Shown here: one piece after another, positions 21,252-29,685 of the stretch
How the letters are laid out: each line of letters begins with the position of its first letter
Position numbering within the stretch: position 1 is the first letter of the stretch
Assembly (NCBI RefSeq): GCF_016586165.1
Contig: NZ_BCPR01000020.1
Span: 1 to 64,000 of the forward strand
DNA: 64,000 nt
From: Dyella sp. EPa41
GTDB taxonomy: Bacteria > Pseudomonadota > Gammaproteobacteria > Xanthomonadales > Rhodanobacteraceae
Reading direction: 5' to 3'
Position numbers and translations under genes: made by a program
The notes under the pieces: model-generated
The model's input: the letters and a program-made list of their open reading frames with translations, nothing else
What the model was told of the DNA's origin: nothing
Database searches by the model: none

Positions 21252-21833
21252 ATGGCTCTTCGCTGCTGGATACTGTTGCTGGTCTTCTGCCTGCCCCTGT
21301 GCCTCCGGGCTCAGGATGGCATCCACCGATGCGTCGGTCCCGAGGGCACGCCGCTGTTCACGGACCAACCGTGCGCGGCACTGCAGGCCACTCCTGTCGT
21401 CCCGCCTCCGCGGGATGATGTTCCCACGGCCGCGACGCCGAACCCGGCCACGGCGCCGCCGCCCGTGCTTTGCGCGGCTACCGTGTCGGAATTGCGGCAG
21501 AGCATGCTCGATGCCTTCGCCACCCATGATCCCAATCGGCTCGCCGGCTTGATGCTGTGGGGTGGCTACGGGCGTGAGGGTGTCGTGGCGGACATCCGTT
21601 CGCTCGGCGGCCTCATGCAACGGCCGCTGCTGGGCATTGGCCAGGCTGACGACGATGCCGCCGATGCCACGGGGAATGGCGACGCCGAGGGCCCGCCGCG
21701 TTCCGCGGATCCGAATGGCGAGCGCCAGCTGGTGATCCGTACGGCCGCGAATGATGGCAGCGGCGCGCCTCATGAAACACGCTTCGACATCGTGCGCCGG
21801 TCGGGGTGCCTCTGGCTGCGGGGCCGCGGCTGA
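21252..21833 (+). CDS. Secreted hypothetical protein (DUF4124-like N-terminus)
   Basis: A 193-residue protein with a signal peptide of about 19 residues (MALRCWILLLVFCLPLCLRA). Next comes a short domain, IHRCVGPEGTPLFTDQPC, typical of DUF4124-like proteins, whose Cys pair probably forms a disulfide. A proline-rich linker (about 50-70) leads to a region of unknown function with ATVSELRQSMLDAFATHDPNRLAGLMLWGGYG. It is 28 bases after metF and 69 before ilvE on the same strand; co-transcription with metF is possible. Function unknown. Confidence 0.75.
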   Translation: MALRCWILLLVFCLPLCLRAQDGIHRCVGPEGTPLFTDQPCAALQATPVVPPPRDDVPTAATPNPATAPPPVLCAATVSELRQSMLDAFATHDPNRLAGLMLWGGYGREGVVADIRSLGGLMQRPLLGIGQADDDAADATGNGDAEGPPRSADPNGERQLVIRTAANDGSGAPHETRFDIVRRSGCLWLRGRG

Positions 21834-21902
21834 AAGCCAACCACGACGCTCCCGCTCGAATGCCCGGGTTATCATGGTGCGATTTTTCCCCGGAGCATCG
21901 AC

Positions 21903-22820
21903 ATGGCGCAGCAGTACCCCGATTGGATCTGGCAGAACGGCGTGATCAAGCCCTGGCAGGAGGCGACCACGCATGTCATGGCCCATGCGTTGCACTACGG
22001 CTCGTCGGTGTTCGAAGGCATTCGTAGCTACGCGACGCCCGATGGCGCGGCGATCTTTCGCCTGACCGATCACCTGAAGCGCCTGTACCAGTCGGCCAAG
22101 ATCTACGACATGGCCCTGCCCTACACGCAGGACGAACTCGCTGCGGCCTGCCGCGAGGTGGTGCGCAAGAACGGCCTCCATGCGGCGTATCTGCGCCCCG
22201 TGGCCTATCGCGGCCTGGGCGGCTTCGGGCTCTCGGCGGAAACGCCGATCGATGTGGCTGTCGCCGCGTGGCCGATGGGTCCGTATCTCGGCCCCGAGGC
22301 GCTGGAAAACGGCATCGACGCGTGCGTGTCGAGCTGGCAGCGCTTCGCGCCGAACACCATTCCTGCCGGCGCGAAGGCCGGCGGCAACTACCTCTCCGGC
22401 CAGCTGATCGCGCGCGAAGCGCGTCGTCTCGGTTTCGGCGAAGGCATCGCCATGGCCTCCACCGGCCTGCTCAGTGAAGGCGCGGGCGAGAACCTGTTCC
22501 TGGTCTTCGACGGCGTGCTGCACACCACGCCGGCCAGCGCTTCGATCCTCACCGGCATCACGCGGGACACGCTCAAGACGCTGGCACGCGAGGACGGCAT
22601 CGAAGTGGTCGAGCGCGATATTCCGCGTGAATACCTGTACCTGTGCGATGAGCTGCTGATGTGCGGCACGGCGGCGGAAATCACCCCGATCCGCTCGGTG
22701 GACGGCAAGAAGGTCGGCAGCGGCAAGGGCGGCCGCGTCACGCGTCGCCTGCAGGAGCTGTTCTTTGGCCTGTTCAGCGGCAAGACCAACGACCAGTGGG
22801 GTTGGCTGGAACCGTTGTAA
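21903..22820 (+). CDS. ilvE: Branched-chain amino acid aminotransferase
   Basis: A 305-residue PLP-dependent class IV aminotransferase that transfers the amino group in the last step of leucine, isoleucine and valine synthesis. Landmarks are HALHYGSSVFEGIRSY near the N-terminus, the PLP-binding Lys in AGAKAGGNYL (K158), EGAGENLFLV, and the GTAAEITPI loop near the C-terminus. Length and motifs match the IlvE type of E. coli and Xanthomonas. A CCGGAG site precedes the ATG. A pair of GTAG palindromes follows. Confidence 0.95.
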   Translation: MAQQYPDWIWQNGVIKPWQEATTHVMAHALHYGSSVFEGIRSYATPDGAAIFRLTDHLKRLYQSAKIYDMALPYTQDELAAACREVVRKNGLHAAYLRPVAYRGLGGFGLSAETPIDVAVAAWPMGPYLGPEALENGIDACVSSWQRFAPNTIPAGAKAGGNYLSGQLIAREARRLGFGEGIAMASTGLLSEGAGENLFLVFDGVLHTTPASASILTGITRDTLKTLAREDGIEVVERDIPREYLYLCDELLMCGTAAEITPIRSVDGKKVGSGKGGRVTRRLQELFFGLFSGKTNDQWGWLEPL

Positions 22821-22832
22821 GCATCAGCACCC

Positions 22833-22901
22833 TGTAGGAGCGCACCCAGTGCGCGATCATGCGCCTATGAGCGTCGATCGCGCACTGGGTGCGCTCCTAC
22901 A
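22833..22901. repeat. Inverted pair of GTAG palindromic repeats
   Basis: The forward unit at 22833-22857 and its reverse complement at 22876-22901 are separated by 18 bases. Together they form a nearly perfect long hairpin. The pair fills the gap between the convergent genes ilvE and the histidine kinase gene, so it is likely the 3' end signal for both. Confidence 0.85.
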
Positions 22902-22921
22902 GGGAGGACTCTGGAAAGTGA

Positions 22922-24205
22922 TCAGGCGAACACGATACTCGCGATCGCGCCATTGGTATCGGTACGCGGACGCATCGATACTTCCCAGCCGTAGAGATCG
23001 CACAGGCGACGCACGATGGCCAGGCCGAGGCCTGCGCCGCTGCCACCCGCACCTTCGCCGCGCACGCCGCGCTGGAACAGTCGCTCGGCATCTTCGGGCT
23101 TGATGCCCGGCCCCGTATCGATGATCTCGATGCGGTCGCCGGTGATTTCCACCGTCACCGTGCCTTCCAGCGTGTACTTGATCGCATTGCCGATGAGGTT
23201 GGTCAGCGCCACCGACAACACAGAAGCCGGCGCGTTGACGCTCAGCGGCTGCTTTACCTGCAACTCGATGCTGATCGGCTTGTCGCGCATCTGCGGTCGC
23301 TGGCTTTCGATCACGTCGGAAGCCACCTTCGCCACTTCGGTGGTTTCGCCACGCGTGGGGCCGCGGCGTTCCGCGCGCGACAGCAACAGCAGGGCTTCGA
23401 TCAATTCGGTTGCCTGGCGCGACGAGCGTTCGATGCGCTTGAGACGTTCGCGCAGCTTGTCGGTGAGATCGGGCGAGCCCTGCAAAAGCTCGGTGGTGCT
23501 GGCAATCACCGCCAGAGGCGTGCGCAACTCATGGCTCACGTCCGAGTTGAATTCGCGATCGCGCTCGACCATCGCGGTGAGCCGTTGCGAATATTCGTCG
23601 AGCGCCAAAGCGAGCTCGCCCACTTCGTCATCGGCAAAGTGCGGTGCGAGGGGTTCGCGTTGCCCGGTCTTGCGGAAATCCCTTAGACGCCGCGCAAGTT
23701 CGCTAACAGGTTTCAGTACCTTGCGCGACAGCCACAAACCGATCACCAGCGACAACAGGCCGAACAAAAAGACCGCACCGATTACGCTGAACAGCAATTG
23801 CTGCTTGCCCAGCTCTTCTCGAGATACGTCATAACGCAGAAAGCTGATGATGCCGTTCTCGCGGTAGACGGCGAGTTTGTAGTGATGGCGCTGCCCGTCA
23901 CCCTCGACCTCGTAAATGTCATGCACGCCATTGGGCAAGTTCTGCCATTGCAGCGGTGCCTTATAAAGCGTCCGGTCGCTCAGCACCGTTCCCGTAAGCA
24001 AGCGCGAACCGCTCGCTCCACCAGGATGCTCGTGCGCCTGCTGGTTGGCCCATCGCGCATCGTCCAGCAAGCTGGCATTTACCAGCTGATCTTCAACACG
24101 ACTGCGTATATTGAGTGCCGCGAACGCAAACAACGCGCTGAGGCCAAAGCCGAACAGCGCGAACGATACGACCAGGCGAAACCTGAGCTTACGCCTGGAC
24201 CGCAT
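22922..24205 (-). CDS. Two-component sensor histidine kinase
   Basis: A 427-residue inner-membrane kinase. Two membrane helices (about 10-31 and 137-159) enclose a periplasmic sensor domain of about 105 residues. A HAMP linker follows, then the dimerisation domain with the phosphorylated His in DVSHELRTPL (H225), and the ATP-binding domain with NLIGNAIKYT, DTGPGIKPED and GAGLGLAIV. The sensed signal is not evident. Its ATG lies inside the end of the response-regulator gene (17-base overlap), so the two form a coupled operon with the regulator first. Confidence 0.92.
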   Translation of the reverse strand: MRSRRKLRFRLVVSFALFGFGLSALFAFAALNIRSRVEDQLVNASLLDDARWANQQAHEHPGGASGSRLLTGTVLSDRTLYKAPLQWQNLPNGVHDIYEVEGDGQRHHYKLAVYRENGIISFLRYDVSREELGKQQLLFSVIGAVFLFGLLSLVIGLWLSRKVLKPVSELARRLRDFRKTGQREPLAPHFADDEVGELALALDEYSQRLTAMVERDREFNSDVSHELRTPLAVIASTTELLQGSPDLTDKLRERLKRIERSSRQATELIEALLLLSRAERRGPTRGETTEVAKVASDVIESQRPQMRDKPISIELQVKQPLSVNAPASVLSVALTNLIGNAIKYTLEGTVTVEITGDRIEIIDTGPGIKPEDAERLFQRGVRGEGAGGSGAGLGLAIVRRLCDLYGWEVSMRPRTDTNGAIASIVFA

Positions 24206-24875
24206 CCGGTTCGACCATTCGATATCCGATGCCGTGCCGCGTGTGGATCAGCGGCTTTTCGAAGGGCTTGTCGATCGCGGCGCGCAAACCGTGGATATGC
24301 ACCCGCAGCGAATCGCTGTCGGGGAGTTCCTCGCCCCACACGCGCTGCTCCAGGTCCTGGCGCGTGACCACCGACGGGCTGGCTTCCATCAGCGCCTGCA
24401 GGAGCTTGAGGCCGATCGGGTTGAGCTGGATCGACTTGCCCTCGCGGGTGACCGTCAGCGTGTCGAGGTTGTAGGTGAGATCGCCCACCTTGAGCACGCG
24501 GCTCTGCGGGCCCTTGCCACGACGCGCCAGCACCTCCAGGCGCGCCGCCAGCTCCTGCAACGCGAACGGCTTGGTCATGTAGTCGTCGGCGCCGGACTCG
24601 AAGCCCGTGAGCTTCTGCTCGAGCGCATCGCGCGCGGTCAGCATCAGGATCGGCGTCTGCTTGTGCGCCTCGTGGCGCAGCTTGCGTGCGACGTCGAGGC
24701 CATCCATGCCCGGCAGGGTCAGGTCGAGCACGATCACGTCGAAATCGTGCACCACCGCCAGATGCAGGCCGGTCACGCCGTCGCCGGCGAAGTCGACCAC
24801 ATGTCCGCGGTCTTCCAGATAATCGCCGATGTTGGTCGCGATATCGCTGTTGTCTTCGATTACCAGTACGCGCAT
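24189..24875 (-). CDS. OmpR/PhoB-family response regulator
   Basis: A 228-residue regulator. The receiver domain has the acidic pair E7-D8, the phosphorylated D51 in IVLDLTLPGMDG and K102 in MTKPF. The C-terminal winged-helix domain includes NPIGLKLLQALMEASPSVVTRQDLEQRVWG and DSLRVHIHGLRAAIDKPF. It is the partner of the downstream histidine kinase. I chose the ATG at 24875 with GGAGG upstream; the longer frame to 25097 lacks any domain. The targets are unknown. Confidence 0.93.
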   Translation of the reverse strand: MRVLVIEDNSDIATNIGDYLEDRGHVVDFAGDGVTGLHLAVVHDFDVIVLDLTLPGMDGLDVARKLRHEAHKQTPILMLTARDALEQKLTGFESGADDYMTKPFALQELAARLEVLARRGKGPQSRVLKVGDLTYNLDTLTVTREGKSIQLNPIGLKLLQALMEASPSVVTRQDLEQRVWGEELPDSDSLRVHIHGLRAAIDKPFEKPLIHTRHGIGYRMVEPDAVQA

Positions 24876-25224
24876 GCGTCCTCCATACGCAGCCGGCATG
24901 GGGCCGGCCGAGGGCCCAAGCTTAACAACTTGGATGACGGGAGAGGGGCTTCCGGCGGGCGCCAAGCTGAATAAACCCGTCGACCGGCAAGAAAAAAGCC
25001 CAGGCTCGCTGACATGACGTCGCTCGCCTGGGCTCAAGCTACTGCCCCGATACCGTAATCTGCTGTCACCAGACCTTTCGGTTGAAGTGCCGAGCAAATT
25101 GCAGTGGGGACTTTATAGGGGTCGCAGGGTTACGGTGCGGTTAATCGGTCCTCACTCAGTCGTTAACCTTCAGACGACAGTTATCCAGCGCATCATCACA
25201 TCGCACTCACGGTCTCGCAGCTCG
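24876..25224. other. Intergenic region between the response regulator and M56 genes
   Basis: No coding gene is seen. It contains the regulator's promoter region (24876-24990), a strong minus-strand terminator (24991-25034), and about 70 bases between that terminator and a minus-strand TATAAA box (25112-25117). A short transcript of about 115 nt running from 25105 to 24991 would be consistent with this layout. A simple 3' untranslated end of the M56 gene is the plainer reading. Confidence 0.35.
24991..25034 (-). terminator. Rho-independent terminator downstream of the M56 operon
   Basis: On the minus strand AGCCCAGGC (25026-25034) pairs with GCCTGGGCT (24997-25005) across a 20-base loop and is followed by TTTTTTC. 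It lies about 190 bases past the M56 stop codon and before the two-component operon. Confidence 0.7.
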
Positions 25225-26916
25225 TCAGTTCGATGATCCATCGATGGCAGCCTGTCGGCCGGTTTCTTCCGGCCAACGACAGATATGCGTCCCCGTGACG
25301 ACCTGGCAACCGACGCGCGCCTGGATTTCCCGGCTGTTGGCGTTGTTCGCGCCACCATCCAGACTGAACGCCATCACCTGGCGATACCGCTCCGAAAGCA
25401 GATGGCCGGCCGGCACGGAATAGACCCATCCGCGCATGGCCACCAACGCGGCCTGCTCGAAGACGCCGGCCGGATCGGCGCTGACGACGCGCATGTCCTG
25501 CACGGAACCATCGCTGGCAAGGCTGAATTCGATGACCACCTTGCCCTCGATGCCCTTCTCGAGCGCACCCGCCGGATAGATCGGCTTGCGAATGCGCAGC
25601 GGCGTCAGCGCAGGCGAACTGGTTTCAGTCGCCTGGAAGTGCACGGGTATCGTCGCGGCCCTGTGCGGTGCCAGGTTGGCGATGGCCAGGGGCAATACGC
25701 CGGGCATCGCCATAGTCGACGCGGCACCCGGGAGAGCAACAGGGGCCAATGGCTCTTCAGCCGATGGGAGGTCGACCGCGACAGGCCGCTGCAACACCGT
25801 GCCGCTGGGCCGGAGATTGGCCGGGTGCCAGGCATGCTGCAGCGATTGCGCCAGTGGCAGGACGATCAGCGATGCCGCACGCGGCACCGGTCCGAGGAGA
25901 TCGGGCACGCCCTCGCGCTTGAGCGTGAGGCCAAGCACCAAGGTCGCGACCATGCCGACGGCGAGCAGCGCGCCCGAATACGGTCGCGAGGGTTGCGCCG
26001 CCATGGCGCCGTGATCGGCCGCCATCTGGTGGACGCGGTCCAGCAACACACCGCCGCTGGCCGCCATCATCATGGGGGCCGCCTGCTGGATGCTGCCCAG
26101 CGCCGACAGCGCCCGCGCCAGGTCGCGCCAGTTGCCGCCATGGACGGCGAGCGCCATCTGGTCGCAGCAGATCTCACGCTCGTTGCGCACGTCGGTGGAG
26201 ATCCAATGCACGACGGGATGGAAGAAGAACAACGTTTCCAGCACGACCTGGAAGAAATTCACCAACGGATCGAGCCGCTTCAGATGGGCGAGTTCGTGGG
26301 CGAGAACCAGCTCCAGCTGGGCACGCGGAAAGCCGGTGGCCATCGCCAGCGGCAGCACGATCACCGGCCGGAACCACCCCACCAGCAAAGGCGTGTCGAC
26401 CACACCGCTCCACACCAGCGAAATGCGCCGGCGCATGCCGAAGCGCTCGGTGAGACGCAGCAGCATCCGCACCATCGGGCCTTCGTCCTCCAGGCCCGAA
26501 GCGACCAGGCCCTGGAGCCCGCGCCATTGCCTCCACACACGCACCGACAGGACGAGCACGCCCGCCAGCCAGATCACGGCGAGCCACGGCGTAATGCCGA
26601 ACCGACCGGTGAGATGGTCAAGGATGGATGCCGGCGATTCGCCGAGGCTGCCCGCCGCGATCACCACCGGGTCAAGCATGACGTTCTGCGAAGGCAGCGG
26701 CGCCGGCGCGCGAAGCAGCCACGCCATGGTCACCACGGGGCACGCGGCAAGCACCAGCATGGCGGCCACGCCCAGCCGATAACGGGCGACGCCCCGCGGC
26801 AAGGCCGCACGCACGGCGGCGTAAACCGCGCCGGCCAGCAGGCCCTGCCACAGAAAATGCAGCAGGGTGACGCCCAGCAGCTGCAAGGTCTCAAGGAAGA
26901 TATGCGAGGAAGCCAT
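25225..26916 (-). CDS. M56 family metallopeptidase (BlaR1-like) with C-terminal TonB domain
   Basis: A 563-residue inner-membrane protein. The N-terminal 340 residues have about four or five membrane helices and the zinc protease motif HELAH (H207, E208, H211), as in BlaR1/MecR1 sensors. Instead of a penicillin-binding sensor domain, the C-terminal part carries a proline-rich stretch and a TonB C-terminal-like domain (about 440-520, beginning RIRKPIYPAGALEKGIEGKVVIEFSL). It may sense envelope stress and cleave the BlaI-type repressor whose gene overlaps its start (ATGA at 26916). The TonB-like part could reach through the periplasm. Function is inferred from family and context. Confidence 0.85.
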   Translation of the reverse strand: MASSHIFLETLQLLGVTLLHFLWQGLLAGAVYAAVRAALPRGVARYRLGVAAMLVLAACPVVTMAWLLRAPAPLPSQNVMLDPVVIAAGSLGESPASILDHLTGRFGITPWLAVIWLAGVLVLSVRVWRQWRGLQGLVASGLEDEGPMVRMLLRLTERFGMRRRISLVWSGVVDTPLLVGWFRPVIVLPLAMATGFPRAQLELVLAHELAHLKRLDPLVNFFQVVLETLFFFHPVVHWISTDVRNEREICCDQMALAVHGGNWRDLARALSALGSIQQAAPMMMAASGGVLLDRVHQMAADHGAMAAQPSRPYSGALLAVGMVATLVLGLTLKREGVPDLLGPVPRAASLIVLPLAQSLQHAWHPANLRPSGTVLQRPVAVDLPSAEEPLAPVALPGAASTMAMPGVLPLAIANLAPHRAATIPVHFQATETSSPALTPLRIRKPIYPAGALEKGIEGKVVIEFSLASDGSVQDMRVVSADPAGVFEQAALVAMRGWVYSVPAGHLLSERYRQVMAFSLDGGANNANSREIQARVGCQVVTGTHICRWPEETGRQAAIDGSSN

Positions 26917-27305
26917 CAGGACGTCTCCTGATCAAGTTTGTTCAGGAGATCACGGATCGCGCGCAGCTCCTCGCGCGTGGCGCGCTGCGTGCCCAGGGCA
27001 TGCAACACCAGCTGGGACGACGAGCCGTCGAAAACGCGATTGACGATGTCGTACAGAAAGCGCTTCTGCGTGCGCTCCTTGCTGACGGCCGGACGATAGA
27101 CATGGGCGCGCGCCGTATCGTCGCGCTCCACCAGCCCCTTTCCATGCATGACCTGAAGCAACTTCAAGGCCGTCGTATAACCACCGCCTTCGCCCAAAGC
27201 TTCGTGCACTTCGCGCACCGTGCACGGCCCCTGCCGCCACAACACGCGCAGGATCTCGAGCTCAGCCACCGTGGGCTTGGGTGCGTCTGGCTTGGATGCT
27301 TTCAT
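26916..27305 (-). CDS. BlaI/MecI/CopY-family transcriptional repressor
   Basis: A 129-residue winged-helix repressor. The DNA-binding part covers about residues 10-75 (KPTVAELEILRVLWRQGPCTVREVHEAL and YTTALKLLQVMHGKGLVERD), followed by the C-terminal dimerisation and cleavage region. These features are typical of BlaI/MecI. It is translationally coupled to the M56 peptidase that probably inactivates it. I chose the ATG at 27305 (MKASKPD) instead of the frame start at 27365, because the extension lacks family similarity. It probably controls its own operon through the palindrome at 27956-27972. Confidence 0.9.
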   Translation of the reverse strand: MKASKPDAPKPTVAELEILRVLWRQGPCTVREVHEALGEGGGYTTALKLLQVMHGKGLVERDDTARAHVYRPAVSKERTQKRFLYDIVNRVFDGSSSQLVLHALGTQRATREELRAIRDLLNKLDQETS

Positions 27306-27368
27306 GTGCCTCCCCCAGCGCCTGATCAAGGCATCAGGCCCCGGCACGTACCGGGGCCCAACCAATCA

Positions 27369-27848
27369 TCAACCGCCGTTGCGGTTCTGCACGGCATGCG
27401 TCGCCGTGTCCTGCATGAACTTCTGGCTGTCGCGGCGGCTGCGCTCGATCTCGCCGTAGGTACGGCAGGTCGACTTGGGCAGCAGCGAACCGGTCGGCGC
27501 CGCGCGCTCGCAGATCACCTTGTTGCCGTCACGCTTGGTCAGGATGGCATTGATGGCTTCCTGGTCGTTCACCAGCTTGACCTTGGTGTCCTTGTCCATC
27601 TTGTCCGTGGTGTCGTACTTGTCGAACGCCGCCTGCATGTCGGTGAAGTGCGAATCGATGACGGTGCGCTCTTCCGAGGTCACGAACTCGTAGCGACCAC
27701 CGGGCTCCATCAGCTTGTGCACCGCAGCCGTCTGGGCGGTGAAGTCTTCCTTGTCCTGCGCCTTGACGACCACTTCGTCCTTGCTGGCAAACGCAGAACC
27801 GGCCGCCAGGCACATTCCCAGGCCGAGCATCCAGATCTTGAACTTCAT
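27369..27848 (-). CDS. Secreted hypothetical protein, first gene of the BlaI-M56 operon
   Basis: A 159-residue protein with a clear signal peptide (MKFKIWMLGLGMCLAAGSAFA). The mature part is charged and contains two cysteines (VICERAAP and STCRTYGEI). No known domain is recognised. It ends in ERSRRDSQKFMQDTATHAVQNRNGG. The next gene, the BlaI repressor, is 63 bases downstream on the same strand, and a promoter with TTGACA lies upstream, so it is the likely first gene of a three-gene unit. It may be a target or periplasmic partner of the regulatory pair (inference). I chose the ATG at 27848 for the signal peptide. Confidence 0.75.
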   Translation of the reverse strand: MKFKIWMLGLGMCLAAGSAFASKDEVVVKAQDKEDFTAQTAAVHKLMEPGGRYEFVTSEERTVIDSHFTDMQAAFDKYDTTDKMDKDTKVKLVNDQEAINAILTKRDGNKVICERAAPTGSLLPKSTCRTYGEIERSRRDSQKFMQDTATHAVQNRNGG

Positions 27849-27912
27849 GCTTCTCCCCTCCGCGATCATGCCGTATCCCGACATGGGATAGCACGCAGTA
27901 TCGTCCGCAGCC

Positions 27913-27942
27913 ATCCTAATCAGGCTGTCCGGCGGCTGTCAA
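27913..27942 (-). promoter_or_regulatory. Sigma-70-like promoter of the secreted protein-BlaI-M56 unit
   Basis: On the minus strand TTGACA (27937-27942) is a perfect -35 box, separated by 18 bases from TAGGAT (27913-27918) as the -10 box. This gives a 5' untranslated region of about 55 bases before the ATG at 27848. Confidence 0.6.
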
Positions 27943-27955
27943 CGAAGATGTTCGT

Positions 27956-27972
27956 ACTACGGATGTCGTAGT
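27956..27972. promoter_or_regulatory. Candidate BlaI-type operator
   Basis: ACTACG-N5-CGTAGT is a perfect 6-bp inverted repeat, preceded by T. BlaI/MecI repressors bind dyads with ACTAC/GTAGT-like arms. It lies 14 bases upstream of the -35 box of the operon containing the BlaI homologue. The match is from pattern memory, without a motif search. Confidence 0.5.
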
Positions 27973-27984
27973 CCGCGAGCCTGT

Positions 27985-28869
27985 TCAGCGGGCCCGACCG
28001 GCGTTCTGTTCCAGGAGTTTGACGATCTCACCGGACACATCCACGCCCGTCACGGTCTCGATGCCTTCCAGGCCGGGCGAGGCGTTGACCTCAAGCAACA
28101 GCGGCCCCCGGTTCGAACGGAGAATATCCACGCCAGCCACCCCCAGGCCAAGTGCCGAAGCCGCCTGCACGGCGATGCGGCGCTCTTCCGTGCTCAATAC
28201 GGCCACGCTGGCCGAGCCGCCCCGGTGAAGATTGGCCCGGAACTCGCCCGGGCTGGCCTCGCGCTGCATCGCGGCGACGACCTTCTTGCCGACCACGAAG
28301 CAACGCAGGTCGCTGCCCTTGGCCTCGGCGATGAACTCCTGCACCAGGAAATTGGCGTAAAGGCCGCGGAAGGCCTCGATCACGCTCTGCGAGGCGCTGC
28401 GCTTTTCGGCCAGCACTACGCCGGTGCCCTGGCTGCCTTCATTGAGCTTGATCACATGCGGCGGCTCGCCGAGCGTCGCGAGCACGTCGGCGGTGTCGTC
28501 CGGGTTGTCGCCGAAGACCGTGGCGGGCATGTCCAGGCCCTTGGCGGCAAGGATCTGCAGGCAGCGCAGCTTGTCGCGCGCGCGCAGCACGGCATCCGAC
28601 GAATTGGGCGTGTAGACACCCATCATTTCCAGCTGGCGCAACACGGCCGTGCCGTAGAACGTGCTGGTCACGCCGATGCGCGGGATGACGGCATCGATGC
28701 CGCGCAGGGCCTTGCCCTTGTAGCGGATCGACATGTTGCCCGGCGCTATGCGCACGTAGCAGCGCAACGGGTCGAGCACGCGCACCACGTGCCCGCGCTC
28801 GCGCGCGACGTCGACCAGCCGCTGGGTGGAATACAGGCGGGCGTTCCGCGACAGGATGGCGATCTTCAT
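27985..28869 (-). CDS. rimK: RimK-family ATP-grasp ligase (ribosomal protein S6 glutamylation)
   Basis: A 294-residue ATP-grasp enzyme. RimK adds glutamates to the C-terminus of ribosomal protein S6 using ATP. The start [18 protein letters not shown] and the core with [13 protein letters not shown] (ATP loop), [21 protein letters not shown] and [17 protein letters not shown] (magnesium ligands) match RimK. The ATGA overlap with the upstream protease gene (28866-28869) is the common rimB-rimK pairing. Length is normal (E. coli RimK has 300 residues). Confidence 0.94.
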   Translation of the reverse strand: MKIAILSRNARLYSTQRLVDVARERGHVVRVLDPLRCYVRIAPGNMSIRYKGKALRGIDAVIPRIGVTSTFYGTAVLRQLEMMGVYTPNSSDAVLRARDKLRCLQILAAKGLDMPATVFGDNPDDTADVLATLGEPPHVIKLNEGSQGTGVVLAEKRSASQSVIEAFRGLYANFLVQEFIAEAKGSDLRCFVVGKKVVAAMQREASPGEFRANLHRGGSASVAVLSTEERRIAVQAASALGLGVAGVDILRSNRGPLLLEVNASPGLEGIETVTGVDVSGEIVKLLEQNAGRAR

Positions 28870-29321
28870 GAAACACCCATGGGGTCGACCAGCACCGGTC
28901 GCGGCTGTGTATAGGAAAGAGCAGGGTCGACCGCAAAGCGCCCTTCGAGCGCGGTGCGTCCCAGCAACATGGGAAACAGCATATGGCGGCGATCCGTCAA
29001 ATTGATGTCGACCGCAAAACGCCTGCCCGCGAGCAGCACTTCGGTACGGATAAACCAGCGCAGCGTCCGCCGGCCGCCCGTGTCGGTGACGGCGCGGCGA
29101 TCGAGCGCCGGGGTTTCGCAGGCGATCGCCACGCGGTGGCGCCCGCCCACGTTCACCGCAAAACGCAGCCAGGTATCGCCTTCGCGCTCGAAGCTTTCCA
29201 GCGCATCCACATGCAACGAGCTGCTGCGCGCCCCGGTGTCGAGCTTGGCCTTGAGCAGGCCGATGCCGAGAGTCGGCAACGCCAAACGCTCCCGCCAGCC
29301 GAGGGTGATCACATCCGCCAT
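28866..29321 (-). CDS. rimB: RimB-type retropepsin-like protease (putative ATP-dependent zinc protease family)
   Basis: A 151-residue cytoplasmic protein with the aspartic-protease-like motif [11 protein letters not shown] (D28) and [15 protein letters not shown] near the end, as in the family encoded beside rimK. In Pseudomonas, RimB works with RimK and RimA in the S6 modification pathway and removes added glutamates. Co-transcription with rimK is indicated by the four-base overlap. A tRNA-Gly gene lies 49 bases upstream on the same strand. Confidence 0.87.
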   Translation of the reverse strand: MADVITLGWRERLALPTLGIGLLKAKLDTGARSSSLHVDALESFEREGDTWLRFAVNVGGRHRVAIACETPALDRRAVTDTGGRRTLRWFIRTEVLLAGRRFAVDINLTDRRHMLFPMLLGRTALEGRFAVDPALSYTQPRPVLVDPMGVS

Positions 29322-29370
29322 ATCAGCGCACGCCGCAGGGTTACGTGTAAGGGAGCTCGGGGGGTCGAGT

Positions 29371-29444
29371 TGGAGCGGGTGAAGGGAATCGAACCCTCGT
29401 CAGTAGCTTGGGAAGCTACAGCTCTACCATTGAGCTACACCCGC
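29371..29444 (-). tRNA. tRNA-Gly (anticodon CCC)
   Basis: The minus strand folds into a full cloverleaf. The acceptor 5' strand GCGGGTG pairs with CACCCGC, the D-arm is AGCTCAATGGTAGAGCT, the anticodon stem GTAGC/GCTAC holds loop TTCCCAA (anticodon CCC, reading GGG), and the T-arm is GAGGGTTCGATTCCCTTC. The discriminator is T and the CCA end is encoded (29371-29373). Total length is 74 bases with CCA. Confidence 0.95.
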
Positions 29445-29685
29445 ATCGTCGTGCGATGGTAACCCGGCACCCCGGAATTTTGGAACTGTCCATGCAGTTC
29501 AACACCGCATGAACCGGACATGGCGGCCCGCTGAATCGATGGCGACATCGAGCCCGGCCGGTCCTTGCTAGCGCCGGACCGGCGGTCCGCATAATGCGCA
29601 CGTCGACGTCCGGCCACGCTCATGCGTTTTACGGGTGATGACACCTGCCGGCGCGCGGGCATCGCGCCATGTTCCGGAGAACTCC

